From NCBI GenBank assembly GCA_964577825.1, contig CAZOBJ010000013.1, forward strand, positions 1 to 48,228: 48,228 nucleotides of DNA, in the 5' to 3' direction. Numbering within the stretch: the first letter of the stretch is position 1; each line of letters starts with the position of its first letter. The position numbers and the translations under genes are program-made. Source of the stretch: CAZOBJ01 sp964577825 (GTDB lineage Bacteria; Planctomycetota; SZUA-567; JAFGNG01). Shown one piece after another: positions 16,563 to 24,520 of the stretch. Below the pieces are notes generated by a model. The model was not told the DNA's origin. It was given only the letters and a program-made list of their open reading frames with translations, and did not search any database.

Positions 16563-18598
16563 GGCGCCTCCTCGGGGGCCAGGCCCCGGTCGGCCCGGGC
16601 CACAAGCCACGCGCGTCCGGTCCCCTCCACCGGCACGAACCGGTCCACCGCTCGCACCAGACGACGCATGCGCCCGCCCGCGGCCTCGAACGGCTCGCGC
16701 ACCTCCTCCGCGCGCACCTGGTGCAGGCGGATGGCTTCTTTCAGGGCCTGCTCGCGGCGGGCGCGTTCCTTGCGCGACATCTTCACATACCCCCACAGGA
16801 TCGCCCGCCAGCGCCCTTGCGCGTCCGGGGGCGTGGCGTACCACCGCATCCGCGTGGCCGGATCGTCGGCCAGGGGATCCAACAGACGCTTGAGCGTCCT
16901 TCGCTGATGCGGGGTGGTGCCCTGGAACAAGTACATGGTCTCGTAATCCTTGCGCTCCATGGCCACGAACCGGCGATAGGGCATGGCCGCGGTGAGTTTT
17001 TGCAGAAGCAAGGCGGGCGCCTCTTTGAGGGGTTCGACCTGCCAGTCGAGGTAGTACTTGTAGATGGGCTGGCCGCTGATCGCATAGGTGTAGACCCGGT
17101 CGCTCTTGCGCAGCTCGTCGCGCACGGCTCGGCAGAAGGCCTCGTCCCCCTTGTGGGCGTTGAGCGCGGGAACGAGCGTAGTGTACACCCCGAAGGCCAC
17201 CGCCGCCGCCATAGCCGTGGCCGCGGCAAGCGCCCCCCAGCGGCGCTGGGTCGCAAACCAGGCCACGCACCACCCGCCCAGGACGGCCGCGCCGGCCACG
17301 AGCATCACGCCGGTCGACGGGAGCTCGTACTTGGCCATGCCTCCGAACCGCGCGTACAGGGTCTCCATCAGAAACGGCAACGCAAGGCCCGCCGCGGCCA
17401 GCGCGGCCCCACTGAACGCGCACACGGCGCGAGTGACCCGTTCCGTGACCGTGGCCGACCATCTGGCCGTGCGCAGGCCCTCCAGGAGCCACGCGGCGGC
17501 CAGGGCGAACGCCGGGTAGATCGGGAGCACGTAGTAGCTTTTCTTCGACTCGAGCACGCTGAAGAACACAAGCGTCACCGCAGCCCAGCCGAGCACGAAC
17601 CCCATGCCCGGCGCCCGGCCGGGCAGGGACGCCTTTCTGCGCCGCGCGCGCACGGCCGCCACGCTCCACGAGGTCAGCCCGATCAGTCCGAAAAAGACCC
17701 AGGGCTGCCCGTCGCCGAGCAGCTTCACGAGGTAGTAGGTCGGGTCGGGCTCCCGATGGTCGAAGGCCTCGATCCGCCCGAAGAACTGATGCATCCACTC
17801 CTCGTGCACGGCACGCACCCCGGGTGCGTCGCCACCCGTGAGCGCCAGCATGCCGACCACCCACGGCACTGTGATGAGGAGCAACACCCCCAGGCCGGCG
17901 AGATGATGCCGCACCCGCACCCGGAAGGGGTTGCGCCAGCGCGCAAGCATGTACACCACCACGAACAAGGGGAGCAACACGAGGGCGATGGGCCCCTTGT
18001 CTATGGCCGCGAGCCCGAGCGCCGCGTACGCGAGCATGAGCCATCCCGCCCCGGGACCGCTGCGCTCGCCGGCCTCTGCGGCCTTGCGCGCGCGCGCATA
18101 CCGCCACCAGGCGAAGATGGCCAGAATGGCGAAGAAGAGGTGGGTCATCTCGATGGTGCTGTTGCGCGCCTGCCACCAGCACGCGCTTGTGGTGGCCACG
18201 GCCACGCCCGCGACGAGTCCGCCCCATCCGCCCACGAGCAACGTGCCCCAGCGTGCGAGGAGCGCCGCCAGGGCCACCGCGGCCAGGGCCGAGGGCACGC
18301 GGCTGTTCCATTCGTTCACGTCCTCCTGGCCCACGCTCGCGAGCACCACGAGCCAGTAGCTCAAAGGCGGCTTCTCCACACGCAGGTCCTCGCCGATGCG
18401 CGGGACCACGTATCCGCGCAGGGTGTGCGTCTCGCGCATCTGGCGGGCCACCTGGGCCACCCGGGCCTCGCCCGGTGTCCACAGGTCGCGCAGGCCCAGG
18501 TAGGGGAAGGTGACCAGAGCGGCCACGATCGCGGCCAGGAGCACCTGGCCCCAGGGCATGGGCGGGCGGCCGATGGGCGCAAGAGAGTTCTGGTCCAT
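16559..18598 (-). CDS. ArnT-like GT-C glycosyltransferase (GT39/83)
   Basis: This 679-residue membrane enzyme is taken from ATG 18598; an in-frame GTG at 18616 adds six residues, and neither start has a strong ribosome site. It opens with a signal-anchor helix (VLLAAIVAALVTFPYLG). The first periplasmic loop has WTPGEARVAQVARQM, matching the ArnT catalytic-loop position (usually DE..Y). About 11 more helices follow, with AIDKGPIALVLLPLF, then a soluble C-terminal domain from about residue 480. ArnT-type enzymes move a sugar from undecaprenyl phosphate to lipid A or a protein. It is translationally coupled to the GT2 and LABN genes, forming a complete lipid-glycosylation unit. Confidence 0.88.
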   Translation of the reverse strand: MDQNSLAPIGRPPMPWGQVLLAAIVAALVTFPYLGLRDLWTPGEARVAQVARQMRETHTLRGYVVPRIGEDLRVEKPPLSYWLVVLASVGQEDVNEWNSRVPSALAAVALAALLARWGTLLVGGWGGLVAGVAVATTSACWWQARNSTIEMTHLFFAILAIFAWWRYARARKAAEAGERSGPGAGWLMLAYAALGLAAIDKGPIALVLLPLFVVVYMLARWRNPFRVRVRHHLAGLGVLLLITVPWVVGMLALTGGDAPGVRAVHEEWMHQFFGRIEAFDHREPDPTYYLVKLLGDGQPWVFFGLIGLTSWSVAAVRARRRKASLPGRAPGMGFVLGWAAVTLVFFSVLESKKSYYVLPIYPAFALAAAWLLEGLRTARWSATVTERVTRAVCAFSGAALAAAGLALPFLMETLYARFGGMAKYELPSTGVMLVAGAAVLGGWCVAWFATQRRWGALAAATAMAAAVAFGVYTTLVPALNAHKGDEAFCRAVRDELRKSDRVYTYAISGQPIYKYYLDWQVEPLKEAPALLLQKLTAAMPYRRFVAMERKDYETMYLFQGTTPHQRRTLKRLLDPLADDPATRMRWYATPPDAQGRWRAILWGYVKMSRKERARREQALKEAIRLHQVRAEEVREPFEAAGGRMRRLVRAVDRFVPVEGTGRAWLVARADRGLAPEEAP

Positions 18599-18644
18599 CT
18601 CGCAACATCCATCCACGAAAAAAGATAGGGATGCGCCAGTCCGT

Positions 18645-18660
18645 CCGGCCCGCGGGCCGG
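18645..18660. repeat. Perfect 16-bp GC palindrome
   Basis: CCGGCCCG followed by its reverse complement CGGGCCGG, 46 bp upstream of the ArnT-like ATG. It could be an operator or an RNA stem in the leader. Confidence 0.55.
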
Positions 18661-18680
18661 GACAAGGAACCCGCGTACCG

Positions 18681-18727
18681 AAAAAAGAAGGGCGCTCACG
18701 CCCACGGAGGCGCGTACAAGCACCCTT
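18681..18727 (-). terminator. Rho-independent terminator downstream of pyrC
   Basis: Read on the minus strand, AAGGGTGC pairs with GCGCCCTT (18727-18720 with 18695-18688, one G-U). An inner stem GGGCG/CGCCC is an alternative. CTTTTTT (18687-18681) follows at once. This is the clearest intrinsic terminator in the window. It separates the pyr operon from the ArnT-like operon. Confidence 0.75.
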
Positions 18728-18732
18728 GAGAG

Positions 18733-18761
18733 ACTCTAGCGAAGGGTGTGGGCTCGTTCAA
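18733..18761 (-). promoter_or_regulatory. Promoter-like boxes just before the terminator
   Basis: TTGAAC (18761-18756), 17 bp and TAGAGT (18738-18733). A transcript would start almost at the terminator stem, so this is either chance or the promoter of a short, attenuated RNA ahead of the ArnT-like operon. Confidence 0.25.
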
Positions 18762-18871
18762 GAAAAATCCCGCCCCTGGCGGCCGATCCAAGCACCGCAT
18801 CGCGCGGCCCGACGCAGACCTCAAGCACGAGAGCGGTCGTGCACGCGCCGCACAAGGCCTGCGCGCACTCG

Positions 18872-20161
18872 TCAGGATCCGTCCTCGTCCAGGCGGAACA
18901 CGACCCGCCCGCCCAGCACCGTGGCCACGGCCCTGCCTCGGCAGCGATGCCCGGCGAACGGGCAGTTGCGGCTCTTGGATCGGAAGGCGTCCGGGTCGAT
19001 AAACCAGGCCCGATCCGGATCCAGGAGCGTTACGTCCCCGGCCGCGCCCACGCGCAAGGCGCCCCGGTCGATGCCCAGCAGGCCCGCGGGCGCGGTGGTG
19101 AGCCGGGGCAGGAGCTCGGCGAGGGTCATGTGCCCGGCGTGCACGAGCTCGGTGAGCACCATGCCCACCGTGCTCTCCAGTCCGATCGCGCCGAAGGCAG
19201 CGGCCGGGAAGTCGACCTCCTTCTCTTCGGTGCTGTGTGGCGCGTGGTCCGAGACGATCATGTCGATGGTCCCGTCCTTGAGCCCGGCGCGACACGCGGC
19301 CGCGTCCTCGGCCGTGCGCAGGGGCGGGGCCATCTTGTAGGAGGGATCGTACCCGCGGACCATCTCGTCGATCAGGAACAGGTGATGCGGGGTCACCTCC
19401 GCGGTCACGGCGAGCCCCTGGGCCTTGGCGCGGCGCACGAGCTCGACGCTGCCTGCGGTAGACACGTGCTGAATATGGAGCCGCGCGCCCGTGAGCGCCG
19501 CGAGCATCACGTCCCGGGCCACGATCATCTCCTCGGCCTCGGCGGGACTGCCGGGCAGGCCCAGCTGGGTGCTCACCACGCCCTCGTGCATCACGCCCTC
19601 GCCCACGAGCGAGGGGTCTTCGCAGTGCTCCAGGATCGGCCGGTCCAGCATCCGCGTGTACTCCATGGCTCGGCGCAGCACCCCGGCCGAGGGCACCGAG
19701 TCCCCGTCGTCGGAGAAGGCCTTGGCCCCGCCGCGGACCATGCCGCCCATCTCGGCGAGCTCCAGGCCCGCGCGGCCCTTGGTGACCGCGCCCACGGGAT
19801 ACACGTTGCACAGACCCGCCTTCTGCGCCTGGAGGTACACAAAGCTGATGGCCGACTCGCTGTCCAGGGCGGGCTCCGTGTTCGGCATGCATGCCACCGA
19901 CGTGAACCCGCCGGCCGCGCCCGCCGCGCTGCCGCTGGCAATGGTCTCCTCGTCCTCGTCGCCGGGTTCGCGGAAGTGCACGTGCGCGTCGATGAGACCC
20001 GGCACCACCACGAGGCCGGAGGCGTCCAGCTCGGGCTCCTCGCCCTTCAGACGCGCGCCGACCTCCGCAACCTTCCCGTCGCGGATGCGCACGTCCAGGC
20101 GCGCGTCCAGGCCCTGCCCTGGGTCGACCACCGTGCCGCCGCGAATGAGCAAGTCCGCCAT
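18872..20161 (-). CDS. pyrC: Dihydroorotase, class I
   Basis: This 429-residue amidohydrolase-fold enzyme has the metal pair H60 and H62 in DAHVHFREPG. The bridging-Asp motif KAFSDDG replaces the carboxylated Lys used by class II. ILEHCED, HIQHVS and SDHAPHS supply further metal and catalytic residues. It cyclises carbamoyl-aspartate to dihydroorotate in the cytoplasm. The start at ATG 20161 lies 18 bp after pyrB. It is the third gene of pyrR-pyrB-pyrC, and a terminator follows about 145 bp downstream. Class I dihydroorotases often associate with aspartate carbamoyltransferase, which fits the adjacency. Confidence 0.95.
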   Translation of the reverse strand: MADLLIRGGTVVDPGQGLDARLDVRIRDGKVAEVGARLKGEEPELDASGLVVVPGLIDAHVHFREPGDEDEETIASGSAAGAAGGFTSVACMPNTEPALDSESAISFVYLQAQKAGLCNVYPVGAVTKGRAGLELAEMGGMVRGGAKAFSDDGDSVPSAGVLRRAMEYTRMLDRPILEHCEDPSLVGEGVMHEGVVSTQLGLPGSPAEAEEMIVARDVMLAALTGARLHIQHVSTAGSVELVRRAKAQGLAVTAEVTPHHLFLIDEMVRGYDPSYKMAPPLRTAEDAAACRAGLKDGTIDMIVSDHAPHSTEEKEVDFPAAAFGAIGLESTVGMVLTELVHAGHMTLAELLPRLTTAPAGLLGIDRGALRVGAAGDVTLLDPDRAWFIDPDAFRSKSRNCPFAGHRCRGRAVATVLGGRVVFRLDEDGS

Positions 20162-20179
20162 GCGCGTCCCTTCCGCCCC

Positions 20180-21106
20180 CTAGGTCTCGGTCCCGCCGGC
20201 CACGAGGTACAGGACCGCCATGCGTACGGCCAAGCCGTTGGTGACCTGGCGCAGGATCACGCTGCGCGCCCCGTCGGCCACCTCGGGCGCGAGCTCGATG
20301 CCCCGATTCACGGGTCCCGGATGCATGATCAGGACATCCGGCTTGGTGCGGCTCATGCGCTCCGAGGACAGGCCGAACAGGCGGCTGTATTCCCGGATGC
20401 TGGGAAGCAGGGCCTCCTGCTGGCGCTCGAACTGGATGCGCAGCATGTTCACAACGTCGCAGGTCTCCACCACCTCGTCGAAGTCGTGGGTCACCGCAGC
20501 GCCCATGGCCTCGATCCCGCAGGGCAGGAACGTGCGCGGCCCGGCGACCAGCACCTCGGCGCCGAGCTTCGTGAGCCCCCAGATGTTGCTGCGCGCCACG
20601 CGGCTGTGGGCGATGTCCCCGACAATGCCCACGCGCAGCCCGGCCACGCGTCCCTTGATCTCGCGGATCGTGTAGATGTCCAGGAGCGCCTGGGTGGGAT
20701 GCTCGTGCGCGCCGTCCCCGGCGTTGACCACGCTGCAGTCCACGTGCCGGGCCACGAGGTGCGGCCCGCCGGGCGCGCTGTGGCGCACCACCATGACGTC
20801 CACGCCCATGGCCTCCAGGTTGCGGGCGGTGTCGACCAGAGTCTCGCCCTTGCTCGCGCTGGAGGCCCCGCCACCCACGGACAGGGTGTCCGCCGACAGC
20901 CGCCGCGCGGCCAGGCCGAAGGAGTTCGTCGTGCGGGTGGAGGGCTCGTAGAAGAGGTTCACCACGGTCTTGCCGCGCAGGGCCGGGACCTTCTTGATGG
21001 ACCGCGTGGACACCTCCTTGAACGACTCGGCCGTGTCCAGGATCATCGTGATCTCGTCGGCCGACAGGTCTTCCAGGCCGAGCAAATGGCGCCGGGTCCA
21101 CTCCAT
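20180..21106 (-). CDS. pyrB: Aspartate carbamoyltransferase, catalytic chain
   Basis: This 308-residue protein contains the carbamoyl-phosphate signature FYEPSTRTTNSF (S56-T57-R58-T59), the flexible-loop SKGET, HEHPTQALLDIYTI and MHPGPVNRGIE. All are diagnostic of the ATCase catalytic chain. It condenses aspartate with carbamoyl phosphate, the committed step of pyrimidine synthesis. Length is normal. No pyrI regulatory chain is present, so allosteric control of the E. coli type is unlikely. Control by the adjacent pyrR is expected. It starts 10 bp after the pyrR stop. Confidence 0.96.
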   Translation of the reverse strand: MEWTRRHLLGLEDLSADEITMILDTAESFKEVSTRSIKKVPALRGKTVVNLFYEPSTRTTNSFGLAARRLSADTLSVGGGASSASKGETLVDTARNLEAMGVDVMVVRHSAPGGPHLVARHVDCSVVNAGDGAHEHPTQALLDIYTIREIKGRVAGLRVGIVGDIAHSRVARSNIWGLTKLGAEVLVAGPRTFLPCGIEAMGAAVTHDFDEVVETCDVVNMLRIQFERQQEALLPSIREYSRLFGLSSERMSRTKPDVLIMHPGPVNRGIELAPEVADGARSVILRQVTNGLAVRMAVLYLVAGGTET

Positions 21107-21116
21107 GGCACCGCCC

Positions 21117-21638
21117 TCAGGTGACCGCCACTTCGTCCACGCCGTCCACTTCCACCACGCGCACCTGTAGCTTGCGCTCCGGGGCCACGTCGACCTGCGC
21201 GCCCGCGAAATCGGGCTGGATGGGCAGCTCGCGCCGGTCCCGGTCGATCAGGCACAAAAGCCGAATGACCGCCGGCCTGCCGAAGTCCATGAGCTCGGTG
21301 ATCGCGGCGCGGATGGTGCGCCCGGTCGAGAGCACGTCGTCGACAAGGAGTACATGGCGGCCGGTCAGGTCGAAGGGGATGTCGCTCGCGCGCACGGCCT
21401 TGCGCCCGCCCGCCGCGCTGATGTCGTCCCGGTACATGGTGATGTCCAGGCGCCCGAGGTCCGCGTCACGGCCCTTGTCGCGAAGGAGCGCGCACAGCCG
21501 CTCAGCGAGCACAGCGCCACGGGTGCGGATGCCCACCACGGCCAGGGGCGCGTCCGGGGACAGCGACGCGCCCGCCTCGTCAGCGAGGCGCGCCAGAGTC
21601 TGGCGCATCCAGTCGGCGTCGTAGTGTTGCTCGGTCAT
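21117..21638 (-). CDS. pyrR: PyrR bifunctional regulator / uracil phosphoribosyltransferase
   Basis: This 173-residue protein starts at ATG 21638 behind AGGGGA. It has the PRPP loop VLLVDDVLSTGRT (D100-D101 to T108), the VVGIRTRGAVLAERL start and LDITMYRDD, which separates PyrR from other type I phosphoribosyltransferases. PyrR binds pyr mRNA in response to UMP, and some forms also make UMP from uracil. Its place as first gene of pyrRBC, with a GC hairpin in the leader directly before the ribosome site, fits RNA-level control of the operon. Confidence 0.93.
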   Translation of the reverse strand: MTEQHYDADWMRQTLARLADEAGASLSPDAPLAVVGIRTRGAVLAERLCALLRDKGRDADLGRLDITMYRDDISAAGGRKAVRASDIPFDLTGRHVLLVDDVLSTGRTIRAAITELMDFGRPAVIRLLCLIDRDRRELPIQPDFAGAQVDVAPERKLQVRVVEVDGVDEVAVT

Positions 21639-21659
21639 GCCCGCGAGTCCCCTGCTACA

Positions 21660-21692
21660 CGCTCGGCCGGCGCCCGGCCGCACAGGTGAGCG
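21660..21692 (-). promoter_or_regulatory. Leader hairpin ahead of pyrR
   Basis: On the minus strand, CGCTC at the 5' side pairs with GAGCG, enclosing a GGCC/GGCC-rich stem. The structure ends about 20 bases before the pyrR start. There is no U-tract, so translational rather than transcriptional control would be expected. I did not find a clear match to the Bacillus PyrR-binding consensus. Confidence 0.35.
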
Positions 21693-21697
21693 CCGGT

Positions 21698-21727
21698 ACC
21701 CTAGCACACGGTCCGCCAGTCCGTCAA
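21698..21727 (-). promoter_or_regulatory. Candidate pyr operon promoter
   Basis: TTGACG (21727-21722) overlaps the coaX stop. An 18-bp spacer leads to TAGGGT (21703-21698). The -35 is strong and the -10 weak. It would give a leader of about 50 bases that includes the hairpin. Confidence 0.4.
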
Positions 21728-22542
21728 GAGTCCGCAGGGTCCGCCTGGGGCCGATCCCCGTGCGCGCGCCAGTAGGCCAGGGCGAAGCTGCGCACCCCAT
21801 CGAGCACGAGGTCGGGCACATAGCGCGTCGCGCGCTGCATGCGCGCGCCCACGGCCTGTCCAGCCCCGCCGGTCACCAGCACGGCCGCGTTCGCACCCAC
21901 CCGGGCGCGATGCGCGTCGATGAGCCGGTCCACCGCACCGGCAAGCCCCCACCACAGGCCCGCGGCCAGGGCCTCGTGCGTGGAGGTGCCCTGGGCGCTG
22001 CTCGGAACGGGAACTTCGGCGAGGGACGGAAGCGCGGCCGCACTTCGCCCGAGCGCCGCGAGCCATGCCCGCGGACCGGGCAGGATGGCCCCGCCCAGGA
22101 ACACGCCCTCCGGGTCCACCGCGTCTACGGTCACGGCGGTGCCCGCGTCCACGATCACCACGGGCCCGCGCACCTCTTCCCAGGCAGCACGCGCGGCGGC
22201 CAGCCGGTCGGCGCCCGTGGTCTGCGGGGTTTTCAGGTAATGCGCCACGATGTCGTGCACAGCAGGGTCGAGCACGAGCATCTCGGCCACGCCGCCCCGG
22301 TCGAGCGCGCGCACGAGCGCCCCCGTCCGCTCGGGCACGACCGAGGCCACGGCCGCCCGGTCCGGCACGCGTGCGGCCGCTCCGCGTAGCGCGCGCAGCC
22401 AGTCGTCCACTTGCCGGTCGATGCTCTCAGGCGCGTCTACGGTACGTCGTTCGGCGTAGTGCGCACCGTCCCACAGCGCCAGCCGAGCGGCGGAGTTGCC
22501 CAGGTCCGCCACGAGCATCGCGCGCCTCTCGGGGTCGGGCAC
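21724..22542 (-). CDS. coaX: Type III pantothenate kinase
   Basis: Taken as 272 residues from GTG 22542, which has AAGGAGG five bases upstream. ATG 22518 would give the more usual N terminus MLVADLGNS and 264 residues. The type III signatures are present: the phosphate loop DLGNS, TGADRLAAARAAW, VIVDAGTAVTVDAV and GGAILPGPRAWLAAL. This family phosphorylates pantothenate in the first step of coenzyme A synthesis. It is ATP-dependent, usually needs a monovalent cation and is not feedback-inhibited by CoA. It lies upstream of the pyr operon on the same strand. Confidence 0.93.
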   Translation of the reverse strand: MPDPERRAMLVADLGNSAARLALWDGAHYAERRTVDAPESIDRQVDDWLRALRGAAARVPDRAAVASVVPERTGALVRALDRGGVAEMLVLDPAVHDIVAHYLKTPQTTGADRLAAARAAWEEVRGPVVIVDAGTAVTVDAVDPEGVFLGGAILPGPRAWLAALGRSAAALPSLAEVPVPSSAQGTSTHEALAAGLWWGLAGAVDRLIDAHRARVGANAAVLVTGGAGQAVGARMQRATRYVPDLVLDGVRSFALAYWRAHGDRPQADPADS

Positions 22543-22620
22543 GGACGCCTCCTTTCCGCGTCTCTTTCTCATGATAGCGCCCGCCGGGACGGGCGGCCGA
22601 CCAGCAGGCCGTCGCCGCCC

Positions 22621-23679
22621 TCATCCGGCCAAGGCGAGGTGGCGGTTCTCCACGCGCACGGGCCGGTTGCGCTCTACGGACGCATACGCGGCGCGCACGA
22701 GCTCCACGGTGGCCAGTCCGTCTTCGCCCGCCGCCCGGGGGCGTGCGCCGGTTTGCACCGCATGGGCGAAGTCGGCCAGCAGGTCGGCGTTGGCGACCGT
22801 CTTGTGCACGGGCAGCTGCTGCCACTCGCCCGTGCGCAGACTCTCCATGGGCTCGACCGGGAACACGTTCACGTATCCTTCCCAGTACACGTGGCCGCGA
22901 GTGCCGCACACGTCCAGGCCGGACTGGCCGATCACGTCCTCGCCCATGCGGATGCGCGTGCCGCCCAGGGCGCGGGACAGGGCCTCCACGTCGCCGATGG
23001 CCTCGGTGTCTCGGAAGGAGAGCACCAGGCTCGCCACATCGTCCACGCCCTGCGGGGCCGTGATGCTCGCGATGCGCGCATACACCTCGTCCACCTCCAG
23101 CCCGGTCACGTACCGAAGCACGTCCAGGGCGTGGGTGGCGTGGTTGAAGAGCCCGCCCCCACCGGCCAGCGCTGCGTCGCCGTGCCAACCGTCGAACTTG
23201 TCGTCCCCGCCCCGCGCGTTGTAGCAGTTGCGCACGTACAGGATGTCGCCGAGCGCACCGCTGTGCACGAGCTCGCGCACCTGATCCGCGCCGGTCAGGA
23301 ACCTGCGCTGATACCCCACGCCGAGCACCACCCCCGCCTCGCGGCAGGCGCGGATCATGGCCTCGCCGTCCTCGACCGTGGTGGCAAGCGGCTTCTCCAC
23401 CAGCACGTGCTTGCCGTGCCGGGCCGCAGCGATCGTCTGCGGCGCGTGCAGCGCGTGCGGCGTGGCCACGTACACCGCGTCCACGTCCTCGGCGCGCAGC
23501 ACGTCTTCGAGATCGGTTGTCGCGCGCGCGCCGGTGGCCCGGGCCAGACGATCGGCCGCGTCCGCGTCCCTGTCCATAACCGCGGTGACCACAAGCTGCG
23601 CGAGATTGCGCAGGTGCCGCTCGGCCAGCCCGGTGGACATTTTGCCGCACCCGATGATCCCGATGCGCACCGCGTCCAT
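22621..23679 (-). CDS. Gfo/Idh/MocA family oxidoreductase (copy 1)
   Basis: This 352-residue protein starts at ATG 23679 behind GAGGAGG. The N-terminal Rossmann domain opens with IGIIGCGKM. The EKP motif (HVLVEKPLATT) contributes the catalytic lysine, and GGGGLFNHATHALD is the usual substrate-domain helix. The family oxidises or isomerises sugars, inositols and sugar acids with NAD(P). The gene lies 24 bp after a TIM-barrel isomerase gene, forming an isomerase/dehydrogenase pair that is repeated upstream. An 89-bp block is nearly identical to copy 2 although the rest of the protein has diverged. Confidence 0.93.
   Translation of the reverse strand: MDAVRIGIIGCGKMSTGLAERHLRNLAQLVVTAVMDRDADAADRLARATGARATTDLEDVLRAEDVDAVYVATPHALHAPQTIAAARHGKHVLVEKPLATTVEDGEAMIRACREAGVVLGVGYQRRFLTGADQVRELVHSGALGDILYVRNCYNARGGDDKFDGWHGDAALAGGGGLFNHATHALDVLRYVTGLEVDEVYARIASITAPQGVDDVASLVLSFRDTEAIGDVEALSRALGGTRIRMGEDVIGQSGLDVCGTRGHVYWEGYVNVFPVEPMESLRTGEWQQLPVHKTVANADLLADFAHAVQTGARPRAAGEDGLATVELVRAAYASVERNRPVRVENRHLALAG
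23405..23493. repeat. 89-bp block shared by the two MocA genes (partner at 25308-25396)
   Basis: The two 89-bp segments differ at one base (G 23431 against A 25334). They encode the stretch from AEDVDAVYVATPHALH to the residues just before EKP. Flanking sequence is far more diverged, including third codon positions. This points to recent gene conversion between the paralogues. Confidence 0.85.
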
Positions 23680-23703
23680 GGCGCCTCCTCTCGGCCGCTT
23701 GCC

Positions 23704-24480
23704 CTACGACCGCCCTTCGGCGAAGCCTTCGCTCGTCAGATACTCCGCGCTCTCGGACGCCGCGCGCAGCACGTCCTCCGCGTCCAGGCCCTCGATCTCC
23801 ACGGAGAACCATTGCGCTCCGGTGGCCGCGCCCAGAATCCGCGGCCAGTCCATGCCCCCCCGGCCGACCGCGGTGTTCGGCTCTCCCCGGCGGCAGGGGC
23901 CGTCCTTGACATGGATGACGGGCACCCGCGCGCCCATGCGCTCCAGGAACGCAGCCGGGTCCGCGCCCGCGGTCCGCATCCAGTAGGTGTCCACGAGCAG
24001 GAATACCCCGGGGTCCAGATGCTCGAGCATAATGTCCATGACCGGCCGGCCTTCGAACGACTCGAACTCGCGCTCGTGGTTGTGGATGCCCGCGGTGAAG
24101 CCCTCTTCCTGCGCGGTGTACAGGGTTTCGTTCACCACCCCGCAGGTCGTCACGATCTGGCTCATTCGCTTGAACGGACCGCGCGCCAGGAACGAGGTCG
24201 ACCCGAACACAAGCCGCTTGCACCCGTACGCGGCCATGGCCTCCACCACCGGTCGGCGGCTCGACCCGAAGGCGAGCTCCGGTCCACGGCCCAGGGTCAC
24301 CACCTCGAGTCCGACCTCGGCCACGATCCGCGCGGCCTCCTGGTCGTCCACGCCCGCAGGCAATCGACCGAGCTCCACGCCCAGGTAGCCCATGTCCGCG
24401 ACGCGCCCGACCGTGCCCGCGAAGTCGCGCGCCGCCGCTTCGCTCACCGAGTGGAACGCCAGGGAAAGCTTCGGCTTCAC
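23704..24480 (-). CDS. Sugar phosphate isomerase/epimerase, xylose-isomerase-like TIM barrel (copy 1)
   Basis: This 258-residue protein is taken from GTG 24480 with GGGGAGAGG just upstream. It shows the AP-endonuclease-2-like barrel pattern: VADMGYLGVELG near the N terminus, then GIHNHEREFE, LLVDTYWMRTAGADP and VIHVKDG. Their His/Glu/Asp residues would bind a divalent metal. Relatives epimerise or isomerise keto-sugars and inositol derivatives (IolE, IolH and tagatose epimerase families). It is paired with a MocA-type dehydrogenase downstream and with homologues of both upstream. The substrate is unknown. Confidence 0.88.
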   Translation of the reverse strand: MKPKLSLAFHSVSEAAARDFAGTVGRVADMGYLGVELGRLPAGVDDQEAARIVAEVGLEVVTLGRGPELAFGSSRRPVVEAMAAYGCKRLVFGSTSFLARGPFKRMSQIVTTCGVVNETLYTAQEEGFTAGIHNHEREFESFEGRPVMDIMLEHLDPGVFLLVDTYWMRTAGADPAAFLERMGARVPVIHVKDGPCRRGEPNTAVGRGGMDWPRILGAATGAQWFSVEIEGLDAEDVLRAASESAEYLTSEGFAEGRS

Positions 24481-24520
24481 AACCTCTCCCCCCGCCCGGT
24501 CTGTGGGTCCGATCTCGACC

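Noticed and set aside
18746..21124. A 792-codon plus-strand frame across the pyr operon
   Set aside because: It is antisense to pyrC and pyrB, which have full catalytic motifs. It is rich in His, Ala, Arg and Gly, with no ribosome site or homology visible.
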